A stretch of DNA of 47,011 nucleotides from Bacteroidota bacterium (GTDB lineage: Bacteria; Bacteroidota; Ignavibacteria; UBA10030), in contig JAKAJH010000025.1 of NCBI GenBank assembly GCA_021813905.1, positions 1 to 47,011 on the forward strand, given 5' to 3'. Numbering within the stretch: position 1 is the stretch's first letter; the number at the start of each line of letters is the position of its first letter. Of this stretch, positions 36,255 through 43,908 are shown piece after piece. The notes below the pieces were generated by a model. It ran no database searches, was not told the origin of the DNA, and worked only from the letters and a program-made list of their open reading frames with translations. Both the position numbers and the translations under genes were made by a program.

Positions 36255-36659
36255 ATGCTGCAGTTGTCGAAGAAGGTCGAATACGGTCTGATCGCCCTGC
36301 GGCACATGGCGATGAATCCGTCGGTCCGTATGTTCACGGCGAAAGAGCTCGCAAGGACCTACGACATCCCCTACGAACTGCTGGCGAAGGTGCTGCAAAA
36401 GCTCACGCGGGCCGGTATCGTTTCGTCCACCCAGGGTGTCCGCGGCGGGTATGCGCTGGCCCGAAGACCGGAAGAAGTGAACGTCGCGCACGTCATCAAC
36501 ATCATCGAGGACGAGAAACCGATGATCGCGGAATGTTACGCCGAGCACGGGGAAAACTGCTCGATCTTTGATGCGTGCACGATTCGAAAGCCGTTGGGCA
36601 AAGTGCAGCAGAATCTGAACCTGATCTTCGACCACATGACATTGCGCGAGATCCTCTGA
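36255..36659 (+). CDS. Rrf2/IscR-family iron-sulfur transcription regulator
   Basis: 134 residues, ATG with GGAGAGG eight bases upstream. Winged helix-turn-helix with LSKKVEYGLIALRHM (4-18), FTAKELARTYDIP and the wing GVRGGYALAR (61-70). Three cysteines C94, C102 and C108 (ECYAEHGENCSIFDAC) sit where IscR-type regulators bind a [2Fe-2S] cluster. It heads the suf operon, so it most likely senses Fe-S status and represses or activates suf, with feedback on itself. SufR and NsrR belong to related groups; the spacing of the cysteines and the operon support an IscR-like sensor. The likely operator is the dyad at 36195-36216. Confidence 0.88.
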   Translation: MLQLSKKVEYGLIALRHMAMNPSVRMFTAKELARTYDIPYELLAKVLQKLTRAGIVSSTQGVRGGYALARRPEEVNVAHVINIIEDEKPMIAECYAEHGENCSIFDACTIRKPLGKVQQNLNLIFDHMTLREIL

Positions 36660-36675
36660 CTCCCGGAGAAGGAAG

Positions 36676-36990
36676 ATGACTGAACGTGCATTACTGACAA
36701 TCATCAATGATCGGACCGCGTTCCTCGCTTTCCTGAAGAAGAAATTCCTCCTCTTTCACCGGTCCAACGTCTTCTTCCGCGATCTGCACTACGGCATTCA
36801 GGAATATCTCGGTCTGCACGGCATGCCGCTGCGGTATGACAAGGCGGAGCGTGCGGCGACCACCGTGGTCGCGGCGCTGGAGCAGGCCGGCCTTCTTGTG
36901 CGTGTTGACGATCGAACCTGGTGGCTGAACTACGAACCCTACCGGCTGGCGCCGGCGGGAAAACCAGCGTCGTCTGCCCCGGCGGCTTGA
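36676..36990 (+). CDS. Unrecognised 104-aa protein in the suf operon
   Basis: The ATG follows GAGAAGGAAG; 16 bases after rrf2 and 42 before sufB. The protein is basic at the start (LKKKFLLFHRSN), with predicted helices at 5-25, 35-50 and 58-73, then two short strands (LLVRVDDRTWWLNYEPYRL), resembling a small winged-helix layout. The last 10 residues are Ala/Ser/Pro rich. No cysteine is present, so it is not itself a cluster carrier. Codon use matches neighbours. I do not recognise the family. Its fixed place between the Fe-S regulator and SufB suggests an accessory or regulatory role in cluster assembly; this is inference. Confidence 0.7.
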   Translation: MTERALLTIINDRTAFLAFLKKKFLLFHRSNVFFRDLHYGIQEYLGLHGMPLRYDKAERAATTVVAALEQAGLLVRVDDRTWWLNYEPYRLAPAGKPASSAPAA

Positions 36991-37032
36991 CAGTCCGGGC
37001 GCGACGAACGGAGCAAACAGAGAGCACACAGT

Positions 37033-38478
37033 ATGAGCACGGAAGAACGCCAGGTCGAACAGCTCGCGAACCAGGAATACAAGTGGGGATGGGTGACGGA
37101 CATCGAATCCGAAACCGTGCCCAAGGGACTCAGCGAGGACATCATCCGCATGATCTCGGCGAAGAAGCGGGAGCCCGAGTGGTTGCTCGAGTGGCGCCTC
37201 AAGGCGTTTCGACATTGGCAGACGATGGAAGAGCCGCATTGGCCGAACGTGGCGTACACCCCCATTGACTATCAAGCTATTCGCTATTACTCCGCACCGG
37301 TGCAAAAGAACCGGCCCAAGAGCCTGGAGGAAGTGGATCCGGAGCTGCTGCGCACCTACGAGAAACTGGGCATTCCCCTACGCGAGCAGGAATGGCTGGT
37401 TGGCGTAGCGGTGGATGCGGTTTTCGACAGCGTGAGTGTCGCGACCACGTTCAAAGAGAAGCTGAAGGAACTCGGCATCATCTTCTGTTCCTTCTCTGAG
37501 GCGGTCCGAGAGCATCCGGACCTTGTCCGCCGATTTCTCGGTTCCGTGGTTCCCCCGAATGACAACTTCTTTGCTGCGCTCAACTCCGCGGTCTTCAGCG
37601 ACGGGAGCTTCTGCTACATTCCCAAGGGTGTGCGCTGCCCGATGGAGCTTTCCACATACTTCCGTATCAACGCGGCCGACACGGGGCAATTCGAGCGGAC
37701 GCTGATCGTGGCGGACGAAGGGGCCTCGGTGAGTTATCTGGAAGGCTGCACCGCCCCCATGCGCGATTCCAATCAGCTGCATGCCGCCGTCGTGGAGCTG
37801 GTGGCGCTTGATCACGCGAAGATCAAGTATTCCACGGTGCAGAACTGGTACCCGGGCGACAAGGAAGGGCGGGGCGGCATCTACAACTTTGTGACCAAGC
37901 GCGGCAAGTGTGCGGGGGTCGCATCGAAGATCTCGTGGACGCAGGTGGAGACGGGTTCGGCGATCACCTGGAAATATCCGAGCGTGCTGCTGGTCGGCGA
38001 CAACTCCGTCGGCGAATTCTATTCCGTCGCGGTCGTCAACAATCGCCAGCAGGCGGATACCGGCACGAAGATGATCCACATCGGCAGGAACACAAAGAGC
38101 ACGATCGTGTCGAAGGGCATCTCGGCCGGATTCGGTCAGAACTCGTACCGGGGCCGCGTGGAAGTGAAGAAGAACGCGGTGAACGCGCGGAACTTCTCGC
38201 AATGCGACTCGCTCCTGCTCGGCGACAAATGCGGCGCGCACACGTTTCCGTACATCGACGTGCGGAATACGAGCGCAACGGTCGAGCATGAAGCATCCAC
38301 GTCGAAGATCGGCGAGGATCAGATCTTTTACTGCAAACAGCGCGGGTTGTCGACCGAAGATGCGGTGAACATGATCGTGAACGGGTTCTGCAAGGAGGTG
38401 TTCCGCGAGCTGCCGATGGAATTCGCGGTGGAAGCGCAGAAGCTGCTGGGCGTGAGCCTGGAAGGAAGTGTCGGATAA
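37033..38478 (+). CDS. sufB: SufB, Fe-S cluster assembly scaffold subunit
   Basis: 481 residues, the usual SufB length. It starts with [20 protein letters not shown] and carries the strongly conserved [42 protein letters not shown] and TEHEAS-type text ([19 protein letters not shown]). The beta-helix core and C-terminal helical domain are complete. SufB with SufC and SufD forms the SufBC2D complex that assembles Fe-S clusters using sulfur from SufS/SufU. The stop overlaps the sufC start by one base (TAATG). Confidence 0.95.
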   Translation: MSTEERQVEQLANQEYKWGWVTDIESETVPKGLSEDIIRMISAKKREPEWLLEWRLKAFRHWQTMEEPHWPNVAYTPIDYQAIRYYSAPVQKNRPKSLEEVDPELLRTYEKLGIPLREQEWLVGVAVDAVFDSVSVATTFKEKLKELGIIFCSFSEAVREHPDLVRRFLGSVVPPNDNFFAALNSAVFSDGSFCYIPKGVRCPMELSTYFRINAADTGQFERTLIVADEGASVSYLEGCTAPMRDSNQLHAAVVELVALDHAKIKYSTVQNWYPGDKEGRGGIYNFVTKRGKCAGVASKISWTQVETGSAITWKYPSVLLVGDNSVGEFYSVAVVNNRQQADTGTKMIHIGRNTKSTIVSKGISAGFGQNSYRGRVEVKKNAVNARNFSQCDSLLLGDKCGAHTFPYIDVRNTSATVEHEASTSKIGEDQIFYCKQRGLSTEDAVNMIVNGFCKEVFRELPMEFAVEAQKLLGVSLEGSVG

Positions 38479-39275
38479 TGGATCAACACCAAGGACAGAC
38501 GACGACTATGCTGACCATACGCGATCTCCACGCTCGTGTGGAAGGAAATGAAATTCTGCGCGGCATCAACCTGACGGTGAATGCCGGTGAAGTGCATGCG
38601 ATCATGGGTCCGAACGGATCCGGCAAAAGCACGCTGGCCGGTGTCCTGGCGGGTCGGGCTGCCTATTCGGTGACGGCCGGCTCGGTCCGGTTTGAGGGGA
38701 AGGATCTTCTTGCCATGGAGCCGGAAGACCGGGCGCGCGAAGGGTTATTCCTCGCATTTCAGTATCCGGTGGAAATCCCCGGGGTCAACAATTCGTATTT
38801 CCTGAAGTCCTCGCTGAATGCCATCCGGAAGCATCGGGGACTCGAAGAGCTCGACGCGGTTGATTTCCTGACTCTGATCCGTCAGCGCATGAAGCTGGTG
38901 GAGATGGACGAGAGCTTTCTGAACCGGCCGGTGAACGAAGGATTTTCCGGCGGGGAGAAGAAGCGGAACGAGATTTTCCACATGGCCGTGCTGGAACCGC
39001 GCCTCGCGATCCTGGATGAGACGGATTCGGGACTCGACATCGACGCCCTCAAGATCGTCGCTGACGGCGTGAACACGCTGCGTCGGCCCGACAACGCGAC
39101 GATCGTCGTGACCCACTACCAGCGGCTGCTGAACTACATCGTCCCCGATGTCGTACACGTGCTCGTGGACGGACGGATCGTGAAATCGGGCGGCAAGGAG
39201 CTTGCGCTGGAACTGGAAGAGCGTGGCTATGACTGGGTGCGCGAAAACAACGCGCGTGCGACGGTGGCGGGATAG
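38478..39275 (+). CDS. sufC: SufC, Fe-S assembly ATPase
   Basis: 265 residues from the ATG overlapping the sufB stop; an internal ATG at 38508 (MLTIRDL) would remove ten residues and is an alternative since the family core begins there. Walker A is GPNGSGKST (44-52), the signature is [12 protein letters not shown], Walker B is [14 protein letters not shown], and the H-loop is VVTHYQRLL. The E and D-loop residues are intact. SufC dimerises on SufB/SufD and powers the conformational change that opens the cluster-assembly interface. Confidence 0.95.
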   Translation: MDQHQGQTTTMLTIRDLHARVEGNEILRGINLTVNAGEVHAIMGPNGSGKSTLAGVLAGRAAYSVTAGSVRFEGKDLLAMEPEDRAREGLFLAFQYPVEIPGVNNSYFLKSSLNAIRKHRGLEELDAVDFLTLIRQRMKLVEMDESFLNRPVNEGFSGGEKKRNEIFHMAVLEPRLAILDETDSGLDIDALKIVADGVNTLRRPDNATIVVTHYQRLLNYIVPDVVHVLVDGRIVKSGGKELALELEERGYDWVRENNARATVAG

Positions 39276-39289
39276 GAGGAGCTCGAGGC

Positions 39290-40645
39290 ATGCCGTCGGA
39301 ACAGCAACCCATGATCACGTGGTATGAAGAACAGTTCGGGGCGTTCGAGAAGAGCCTGAACGGCGGGCGCACGTCGGAAATCCACGCGCTCCGACGGAAA
39401 GGAATCGCCGCGTTCGCCGCTCTGGGGTTCCCGACGCCGCGTCAAGAAGAATGGCGGTTCACGAACATTGCACCCATCACGAAGACTGCGTTTCAGCCGT
39501 CCCGACAATCTGCGGATCTGTCCATCGTAGAGGACCGGATCCGTCCGCTGCTGCTCGCGGGCGCGTGGCATCTCGTGTTCGTGAACGGACAGTTTGCCCC
39601 GTCGGTTTCCCATCTCGCCGGTCTCCCGGCGGGGGTGATGGTGTCCGCGCTGTCAGAAGCGCTGCAGAAGCATCCGAACGAGATTCTGCCGGCGCTGGGT
39701 GCGGTGGTGCGGTCCGATGAGAACGCATTTACGGCACTCAACACCGCGTTTCTGCAGGAAGGGGCGTTCATCGCCGTCCGCGACGGCATGGACGTGGAAC
39801 GGCCGATTCAGGTTCTCTTCGCGGCGCACAGCCCGGGTGGCCCGACGCTGATTCAACCGCGCAATATCGTCATCGGTGGAGCGCGGAGCCGCTTTACGAT
39901 CGTTGAACAATACGTGGGCGTGTCCGAGCATCCATATCTGACGAATGCCGTCACGGAGATCTCACTCGGAGCCCGCGCTGTCCTGGAGCATGATCGCGTC
40001 CAGGAGGAGAGCCTGGAGGCGTATCATGTCGACTCCCTGCAGGTGCATTTGCGCCGGGACTGCCGGTACACGTCGACCGCCGTCTCGTTGGGAGGTGCCA
40101 TTGCGCGCAGTACGATCGGTACGGTGCTCGACGATGAAGGGATCGAATGCACGCTGAACGGACTGTTGCTGGCCACCGGTACGCAGCTGCTGGACAGCCA
40201 CACGGCGATCGACCACGCCAGGCCGAACTGCGCCAGTCACGAGCTGTACAAATCCATCCTCGACGGACAGTCGCATGGCGTGTTCAACGGGAAGATCTTC
40301 GTCCGGAAGGATGCCCAGAAGACGGACGCAAAGCAAACGAATAAGACGCTGCTGCTGTCGGACGATGCGGTGATCGATACCAAGCCGCAGCTCGAAATCT
40401 TCGCAGATGACGTGAAGTGCACGCACGGCGCGACCGTCGGTCAGCTGGACGACGAGCAGATCTTCTATCTTCGCTCCCGCGGGATCGCGGAAGCGGATGC
40501 GCGCGATATTCTCACCTACGCCTTCGCGAGCGACGTCATCGGGCGGATCGCGGTCGAAGGGGTCAGAACGCGACTGGAACCGGTCATTCACGCACGGCTC
40601 AGCCGCGCACGAACAACGGAGCACGCACGTGTCCATCAGTCCTGA
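39290..40645 (+). CDS. sufD: SufD, Fe-S cluster assembly subunit
   Basis: 451 residues, ATG with AGGAGG about ten bases upstream. The N-terminal helical region contains GFPTPRQEEWRFTNIAPI, which is the family opening. The beta-helix includes FVRKDAQKTDAKQTNKTLLLSD and the late KCTHGATVGQLDDEQIFYLRSRGI with the Cys-His pair conserved in SufD. It is a paralogue of SufB that lacks its sulfur-channel features, and supplies one side of the assembly interface with iron-binding His. Overlaps the sufS start by 17 bases. Confidence 0.93.
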   Translation: MPSEQQPMITWYEEQFGAFEKSLNGGRTSEIHALRRKGIAAFAALGFPTPRQEEWRFTNIAPITKTAFQPSRQSADLSIVEDRIRPLLLAGAWHLVFVNGQFAPSVSHLAGLPAGVMVSALSEALQKHPNEILPALGAVVRSDENAFTALNTAFLQEGAFIAVRDGMDVERPIQVLFAAHSPGGPTLIQPRNIVIGGARSRFTIVEQYVGVSEHPYLTNAVTEISLGARAVLEHDRVQEESLEAYHVDSLQVHLRRDCRYTSTAVSLGGAIARSTIGTVLDDEGIECTLNGLLLATGTQLLDSHTAIDHARPNCASHELYKSILDGQSHGVFNGKIFVRKDAQKTDAKQTNKTLLLSDDAVIDTKPQLEIFADDVKCTHGATVGQLDDEQIFYLRSRGIAEADARDILTYAFASDVIGRIAVEGVRTRLEPVIHARLSRARTTEHARVHQS

Positions 40646-41891
40646 CGCAAACAAGCCGGCAAGCGACCAGGCACTCTTTGATGTGGAGCGGATTCGCCGG
40701 GATTTCCCGCTGCTGACGGCGACCGTTCACGGTCGTCCGCTGGTGTACTTCGACAATGCGGCGACCTCGCAGAAGCCGTCCGTGGTGATCGAAGCGGAAC
40801 GGCACTACTACCAGACGGAGAACGCCAACGTGCATCGCGGCGTTCACGCCCTCAGCGAGCGGGCGACCGCGGAATACGAAGAGGTGCGCCGGCTCGTTGC
40901 GCGCTTTTTGAACGCGGAATCGGAGCGCGAGATCATCTTTGTGCGCGGCGCGACGGAGGCGATCAACCTTGTCGCGTCGAGCTTCGGCCGGATGGCGGTG
41001 AAGGCGGGGGACGAAATCCTGGTGACGGCCATGGAGCACCACTCGAACATCGTCCCGTGGCAACTGCTCTGCGGGGAAAAAGGAGCGACGCTGCGGGTGG
41101 TTCCGATGAACGACGCCGGCGAAGTGCTCCTGGATGAGTATGAACGGCTGCTCACGCCAAAGACGCGTCTGGTGGCCCTCGCGCATGTGTCCAACGCGCT
41201 CGGTACGGTCAATCCGGTTCGCCGGATGATCGAGGCTGCTCACCGCAGCGGCATCCCGGTGCTGCTGGACGGCGCGCAGGCGGTGCCGCATCTCCGCGTT
41301 GATGTCCGGGAGCTGGATTGCGACTTCTACGTTCTGTCATCGCACAAACTGTTCGGGCCGACCGGTGTCGGCGTGCTGTACGGCCGCGAGCGGCTCCTGG
41401 ACGCGATGCCGCCATATCAGGGGGGCGGCGATATGATCCGGTCGGTGACGTTCGAGAAGACGACGTTCAATGAACTCCCGTACAAGTTTGAAGCCGGCAC
41501 GCCCAATATTGCCGGGACTATCGCGTTCGGCGAAGCGATCCGGTATGTCTCCGCATTGCCGTGGCCGGCGGTGATGGCGCATGAAGACGCGCTCCTGCGG
41601 GAGGCCACGATCGCGCTGGGGACGATCAATGGCACCCGCATCATCGGTACGGCCGCGGAGAAGGTCGGCGTGCTGTCGTTCCTCATGGACGGCATTCACC
41701 CGCATGACATCGGGACCATTCTTGATCAGTATGGGGTCGCCGTCCGCACGGGCCATCACTGCGCGCAGCCGGTCATGGATCGGTACGGCATTCCGGCGAC
41801 GGCGCGCGCATCGTTCGCCTTCTACAACACGCGCGAGGAGATCAGCGTCTTTGCCGACGCCCTGAAGCGGGTGAAGGAGGTGTTCGGCTGA
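40629..41891 (+). CDS. sufS: SufS, group II cysteine desulfurase
   Basis: 420 residues from a GTG at 40629 (GGAG seven bases upstream); the open frame reaches further up inside sufD but that part does not resemble the family. Fold type I PLP enzyme: YFDNAATSQKP near the start, NVHRGVHALSERAT, DGAQAVPHL, PLP Lys K240 (SSHKLFGPTG), and the active-site Cys C378 in RTGHHCAQP with the short group II loop. Converts cysteine to alanine and passes persulfide sulfur to SufU encoded next. Confidence 0.94.
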   Translation: MSISPDANKPASDQALFDVERIRRDFPLLTATVHGRPLVYFDNAATSQKPSVVIEAERHYYQTENANVHRGVHALSERATAEYEEVRRLVARFLNAESEREIIFVRGATEAINLVASSFGRMAVKAGDEILVTAMEHHSNIVPWQLLCGEKGATLRVVPMNDAGEVLLDEYERLLTPKTRLVALAHVSNALGTVNPVRRMIEAAHRSGIPVLLDGAQAVPHLRVDVRELDCDFYVLSSHKLFGPTGVGVLYGRERLLDAMPPYQGGGDMIRSVTFEKTTFNELPYKFEAGTPNIAGTIAFGEAIRYVSALPWPAVMAHEDALLREATIALGTINGTRIIGTAAEKVGVLSFLMDGIHPHDIGTILDQYGVAVRTGHHCAQPVMDRYGIPATARASFAFYNTREEISVFADALKRVKEVFG

Positions 41892-42343
41892 TGGCGGATC
41901 TTCAGGCGCTCTACCAGGAGATCATCCTGGACCACAACAAGAATCCCCGCAACTTCCGCGTGCTTCCGGATGCGGATCGGGTGGTGGATGCATACAATCC
42001 GCTGTGCGGCGATCACTATACGCTGTACGTGCGCCTCGACGGCGACCGGATCGCCGATGTGACATTTCAGGGATCAGGATGTGCGATCTCGAAGGCATCC
42101 GCCTCCGTCATGAGTACGGTGCTGAAAGGAAAGTCGATCGCCGACGCGCAGAAGATCTTCGAGGTCTTCCACCAGCTCGTGCGCGGAGAATTCAAGGGTG
42201 AGCGGGATCTCGAGCATCTGGGAAAGATCGCGGCGTTCGCAGGAGTGAGCGAGTTTCCGACGCGCGTGAAATGCGCGATTCTCGCATGGCATGCCGTGCG
42301 GGGTGCCGTGTCCGCCAATGAACAGACCGTAACGACAGAATAG
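41891..42343 (+). CDS. sufU: SufU, zinc-dependent sulfurtransferase
   Basis: 150 residues, start overlapping the sufS stop by one base (TGATG). Residues C39, D41, C64 and C128 (NPLCGD, GSGCAIS, RVKCAIL) match the Zn ligands and sulfur-accepting Cys of SufU. The segment of about 20 residues before the last Cys (FKGERDLEHLGKIAAFAG...) is the SufU-specific insertion that separates it from the scaffold IscU. It takes persulfide from SufS by zinc-ligand swapping and delivers it to SufB. Confidence 0.92.
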   Translation: MADLQALYQEIILDHNKNPRNFRVLPDADRVVDAYNPLCGDHYTLYVRLDGDRIADVTFQGSGCAISKASASVMSTVLKGKSIADAQKIFEVFHQLVRGEFKGERDLEHLGKIAAFAGVSEFPTRVKCAILAWHAVRGAVSANEQTVTTE

Positions 42344-42356
42344 GAGAAGACGTCCC

Positions 42357-42716
42357 ATGGAAGTACAGGAACAGCAGATGCAGAACCCGGAGATTGTCGT
42401 GACCCCGCGTGCGGCGGATGAGATCCGAAAGATCAAGTCGGAGAACAACATTCCGGAGTCGCATGCGCTGCGCATCGGCGTGAAGAGCGGAGGATGCTCG
42501 GGCCTGTCCTACGTGCTGGGCTTTGATGAGACGTCACGGGAAGCCGACGTCGTTCTATCGCTGGAAGCGCTCACCGTTCGCATTGATCCGGAGAGTCTCT
42601 CGTATCTGGCGGGGGCAACGCTCGATTTTGCGGGCGATCAGAACAGCCGGGGGTTTTTCTTCGACAATCCGAACGAGCCAAAGACCTGCAGCTGCGGTCA
42701 GTCCTCGTGCAGGTGA
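42357..42716 (+). CDS. A-type Fe-S carrier (HesB/IscA/SufA family)
   Basis: 119 residues, ATG with AGGAGA upstream. The body ITPRA-type start (IVVTPRAADEIRKI) is followed by LRIGVKSGGCSGLSYVLGFD with the first ligand Cys, and the tail TCSCGQSSC with the paired Cys. These three cysteines hold a [2Fe-2S] or [4Fe-4S] cluster for transfer to apo-proteins. The 'NSRGFFFDNPN' segment before the tail is family typical. SufA versus ErpA cannot be told apart here, so no symbol is given. Confidence 0.92.
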   Translation: MEVQEQQMQNPEIVVTPRAADEIRKIKSENNIPESHALRIGVKSGGCSGLSYVLGFDETSREADVVLSLEALTVRIDPESLSYLAGATLDFAGDQNSRGFFFDNPNEPKTCSCGQSSCR

Positions 42717-42718
42717 GT

Positions 42719-43117
42719 ATGGAAGAATCTTCACAGGAATCCAGGGATCCGGCGGAACAGCCGGAAGTCACGCCGGCGCAGACCGGTCGGAACGATGGCC
42801 GCATGGTGACCGACGAAACGGTGTGGGACGCGCTGCGGCAATGCTACGATCCGGAGATTCCGGTCAACATCGTTGATCTGGGCCTCATCTACGCCATGAA
42901 TGTCGAGGAAGACCTGCCCGGAGAAGCGAATGTCTACATCCGGATGACACTCACCGCGCCCGGCTGCGGCATGGGCCCCATGATCGCGGCCGATGTCAAG
43001 CGACGCGTACAACAGATTCCGGGCGTGCGGAATGTGCTCGTGGAGCTTGTCTTTGAGCCGATGTGGACGACCGAGCGCATGTCGGAAGCCGCCAGACTGA
43101 TGCTGAATATCAGCTGA
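42719..43117 (+). CDS. sufT: SufT-like DUF59/MIP18 Fe-S maturation protein
   Basis: 132 residues from the ATG at 42719; GTG at 42713 overlapping the previous stop is an alternative. An acidic, disordered N-terminal stretch (about 25 residues) precedes the DUF59 fold with YDPEIPVNIVDLGLIY, LTAPGCGMGPMIAADV and VLVELVFEPMWTTERMSE. The Cys in APGCGMG is the conserved family Cys. SufT-type proteins help Fe-S maturation under high demand. Last gene of the core suf set, 57 bases before the superoxide dismutase. Confidence 0.88.
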   Translation: MEESSQESRDPAEQPEVTPAQTGRNDGRMVTDETVWDALRQCYDPEIPVNIVDLGLIYAMNVEEDLPGEANVYIRMTLTAPGCGMGPMIAADVKRRVQQIPGVRNVLVELVFEPMWTTERMSEAARLMLNIS

Positions 43118-43174
43118 CGGCAATCACTGAAATGTTCTCATGCATCATTCACGATCAACAGAGGAGGAAACACA

Positions 43175-43807
43175 ATGGCGTATGAATGGAAATTTAAATC
43201 CCGACCGTATGCAGATGACGACGCGAAGAAGCTGCTGGCGCCGGTGATGAGTCCGGAAACAACGGACTGGCACTACAACACGCACCAGAAGGGCTACGTC
43301 ACCGCGCTGAACAACATCGAGAAGGGACTCGAGACCGCGGATCGTGCGGGAGCGAACGGTAACTACAGCACCATCGGCGAGCTGAAGCGCCGGTTCACGT
43401 GGAATCATTCCGGCGCCCTGTTGCATGATATCTATTGGGAAGTCCTGGGCGGCGATGGTGATCCGTCGAAGGGTCCGGAAGTAAAGGCGGCGATCGAGAA
43501 GGAGTTCGGATCGTTCGACGCATGGAAAGCGGACTTCAAAGCCACGGCGGTGTCGGCGAAGCTCAGCGGCTGGGGCCTGCTTGTGTTCGATCGGTTGTAC
43601 TCCGGCCGCCTGCTGAACGTGCTGGTGGATGAGCATCAGTACGGCGCGATCTGGGGCGGCGTGCCGCTGATCTCGCTCGATGTGTTCGAGCATGCCTACT
43701 ACCACAAGGACGGACCGGCACGCGCGAAATATATCGACAACGTCATCGCGAACCTTCACTGGGGACGCATCAACGATCGCTACAAGAAGTACGTACTGAA
43801 CAAGTGA
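43175..43807 (+). CDS. Fe/Mn superoxide dismutase
   Basis: 210 residues, ATG with a strong AGAGGAGG site. Metal ligands are H33 (DWHYNTHQKGYV), H78 (FTWNHSGALL), D169 and H173 (SLDVFEHAYY). The helical hairpin plus alpha/beta domain layout and length are normal. No signal peptide, so cytoplasmic. It converts superoxide to hydrogen peroxide and oxygen, protecting exposed Fe-S clusters; its place at the end of the suf operon fits. Fe versus Mn use cannot be fixed by eye. Confidence 0.93.
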   Translation: MAYEWKFKSRPYADDDAKKLLAPVMSPETTDWHYNTHQKGYVTALNNIEKGLETADRAGANGNYSTIGELKRRFTWNHSGALLHDIYWEVLGGDGDPSKGPEVKAAIEKEFGSFDAWKADFKATAVSAKLSGWGLLVFDRLYSGRLLNVLVDEHQYGAIWGGVPLISLDVFEHAYYHKDGPARAKYIDNVIANLHWGRINDRYKKYVLNK

Positions 43808-43832
43808 CCGCCGATCGGTCCTTGGGATCCTG

Positions 43833-43863
43833 CGAAGGGTCGGGTGAACATCCCGGCCCTTCG
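43833..43863 (+). terminator. Hairpin after superoxide dismutase, candidate terminator
   Basis: Twelve paired bases including one G-U pair (43833-43844 with 43852-43863), seven-base loop, 26 bases after the stop. The following sequence has only scattered T, so it may need Rho or act as a 3' stabiliser. It marks the end of the suf-sod unit. Confidence 0.55.
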
Positions 43864-43872
43864 TCGTTCATA

Positions 43873-43901
43873 TTGCTCCTCCACAAAAATTTGTGTAGGT
43901 T
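43873..43901 (+). promoter_or_regulatory. Candidate promoter with internal palindrome, upstream of M28 peptidase
   Basis: TTGCTC (43873-43878), 17 bases, TAGGTT (43896-43901). The spacer contains the palindrome CACAAA-AA-TTTGTG (43882-43895). The predicted transcription start falls at or next to the ATG at 43909, and no ribosome site is visible, suggesting a leaderless message. Confidence 0.4.
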
Positions 43902-43908
43902 CTGCATC

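Noticed and set aside
36987-36992. TTGACA box before sufB
   Set aside because: A perfect -35 hexamer but no acceptable -10 at 16-18 bases; sufB is tightly spaced within the operon.
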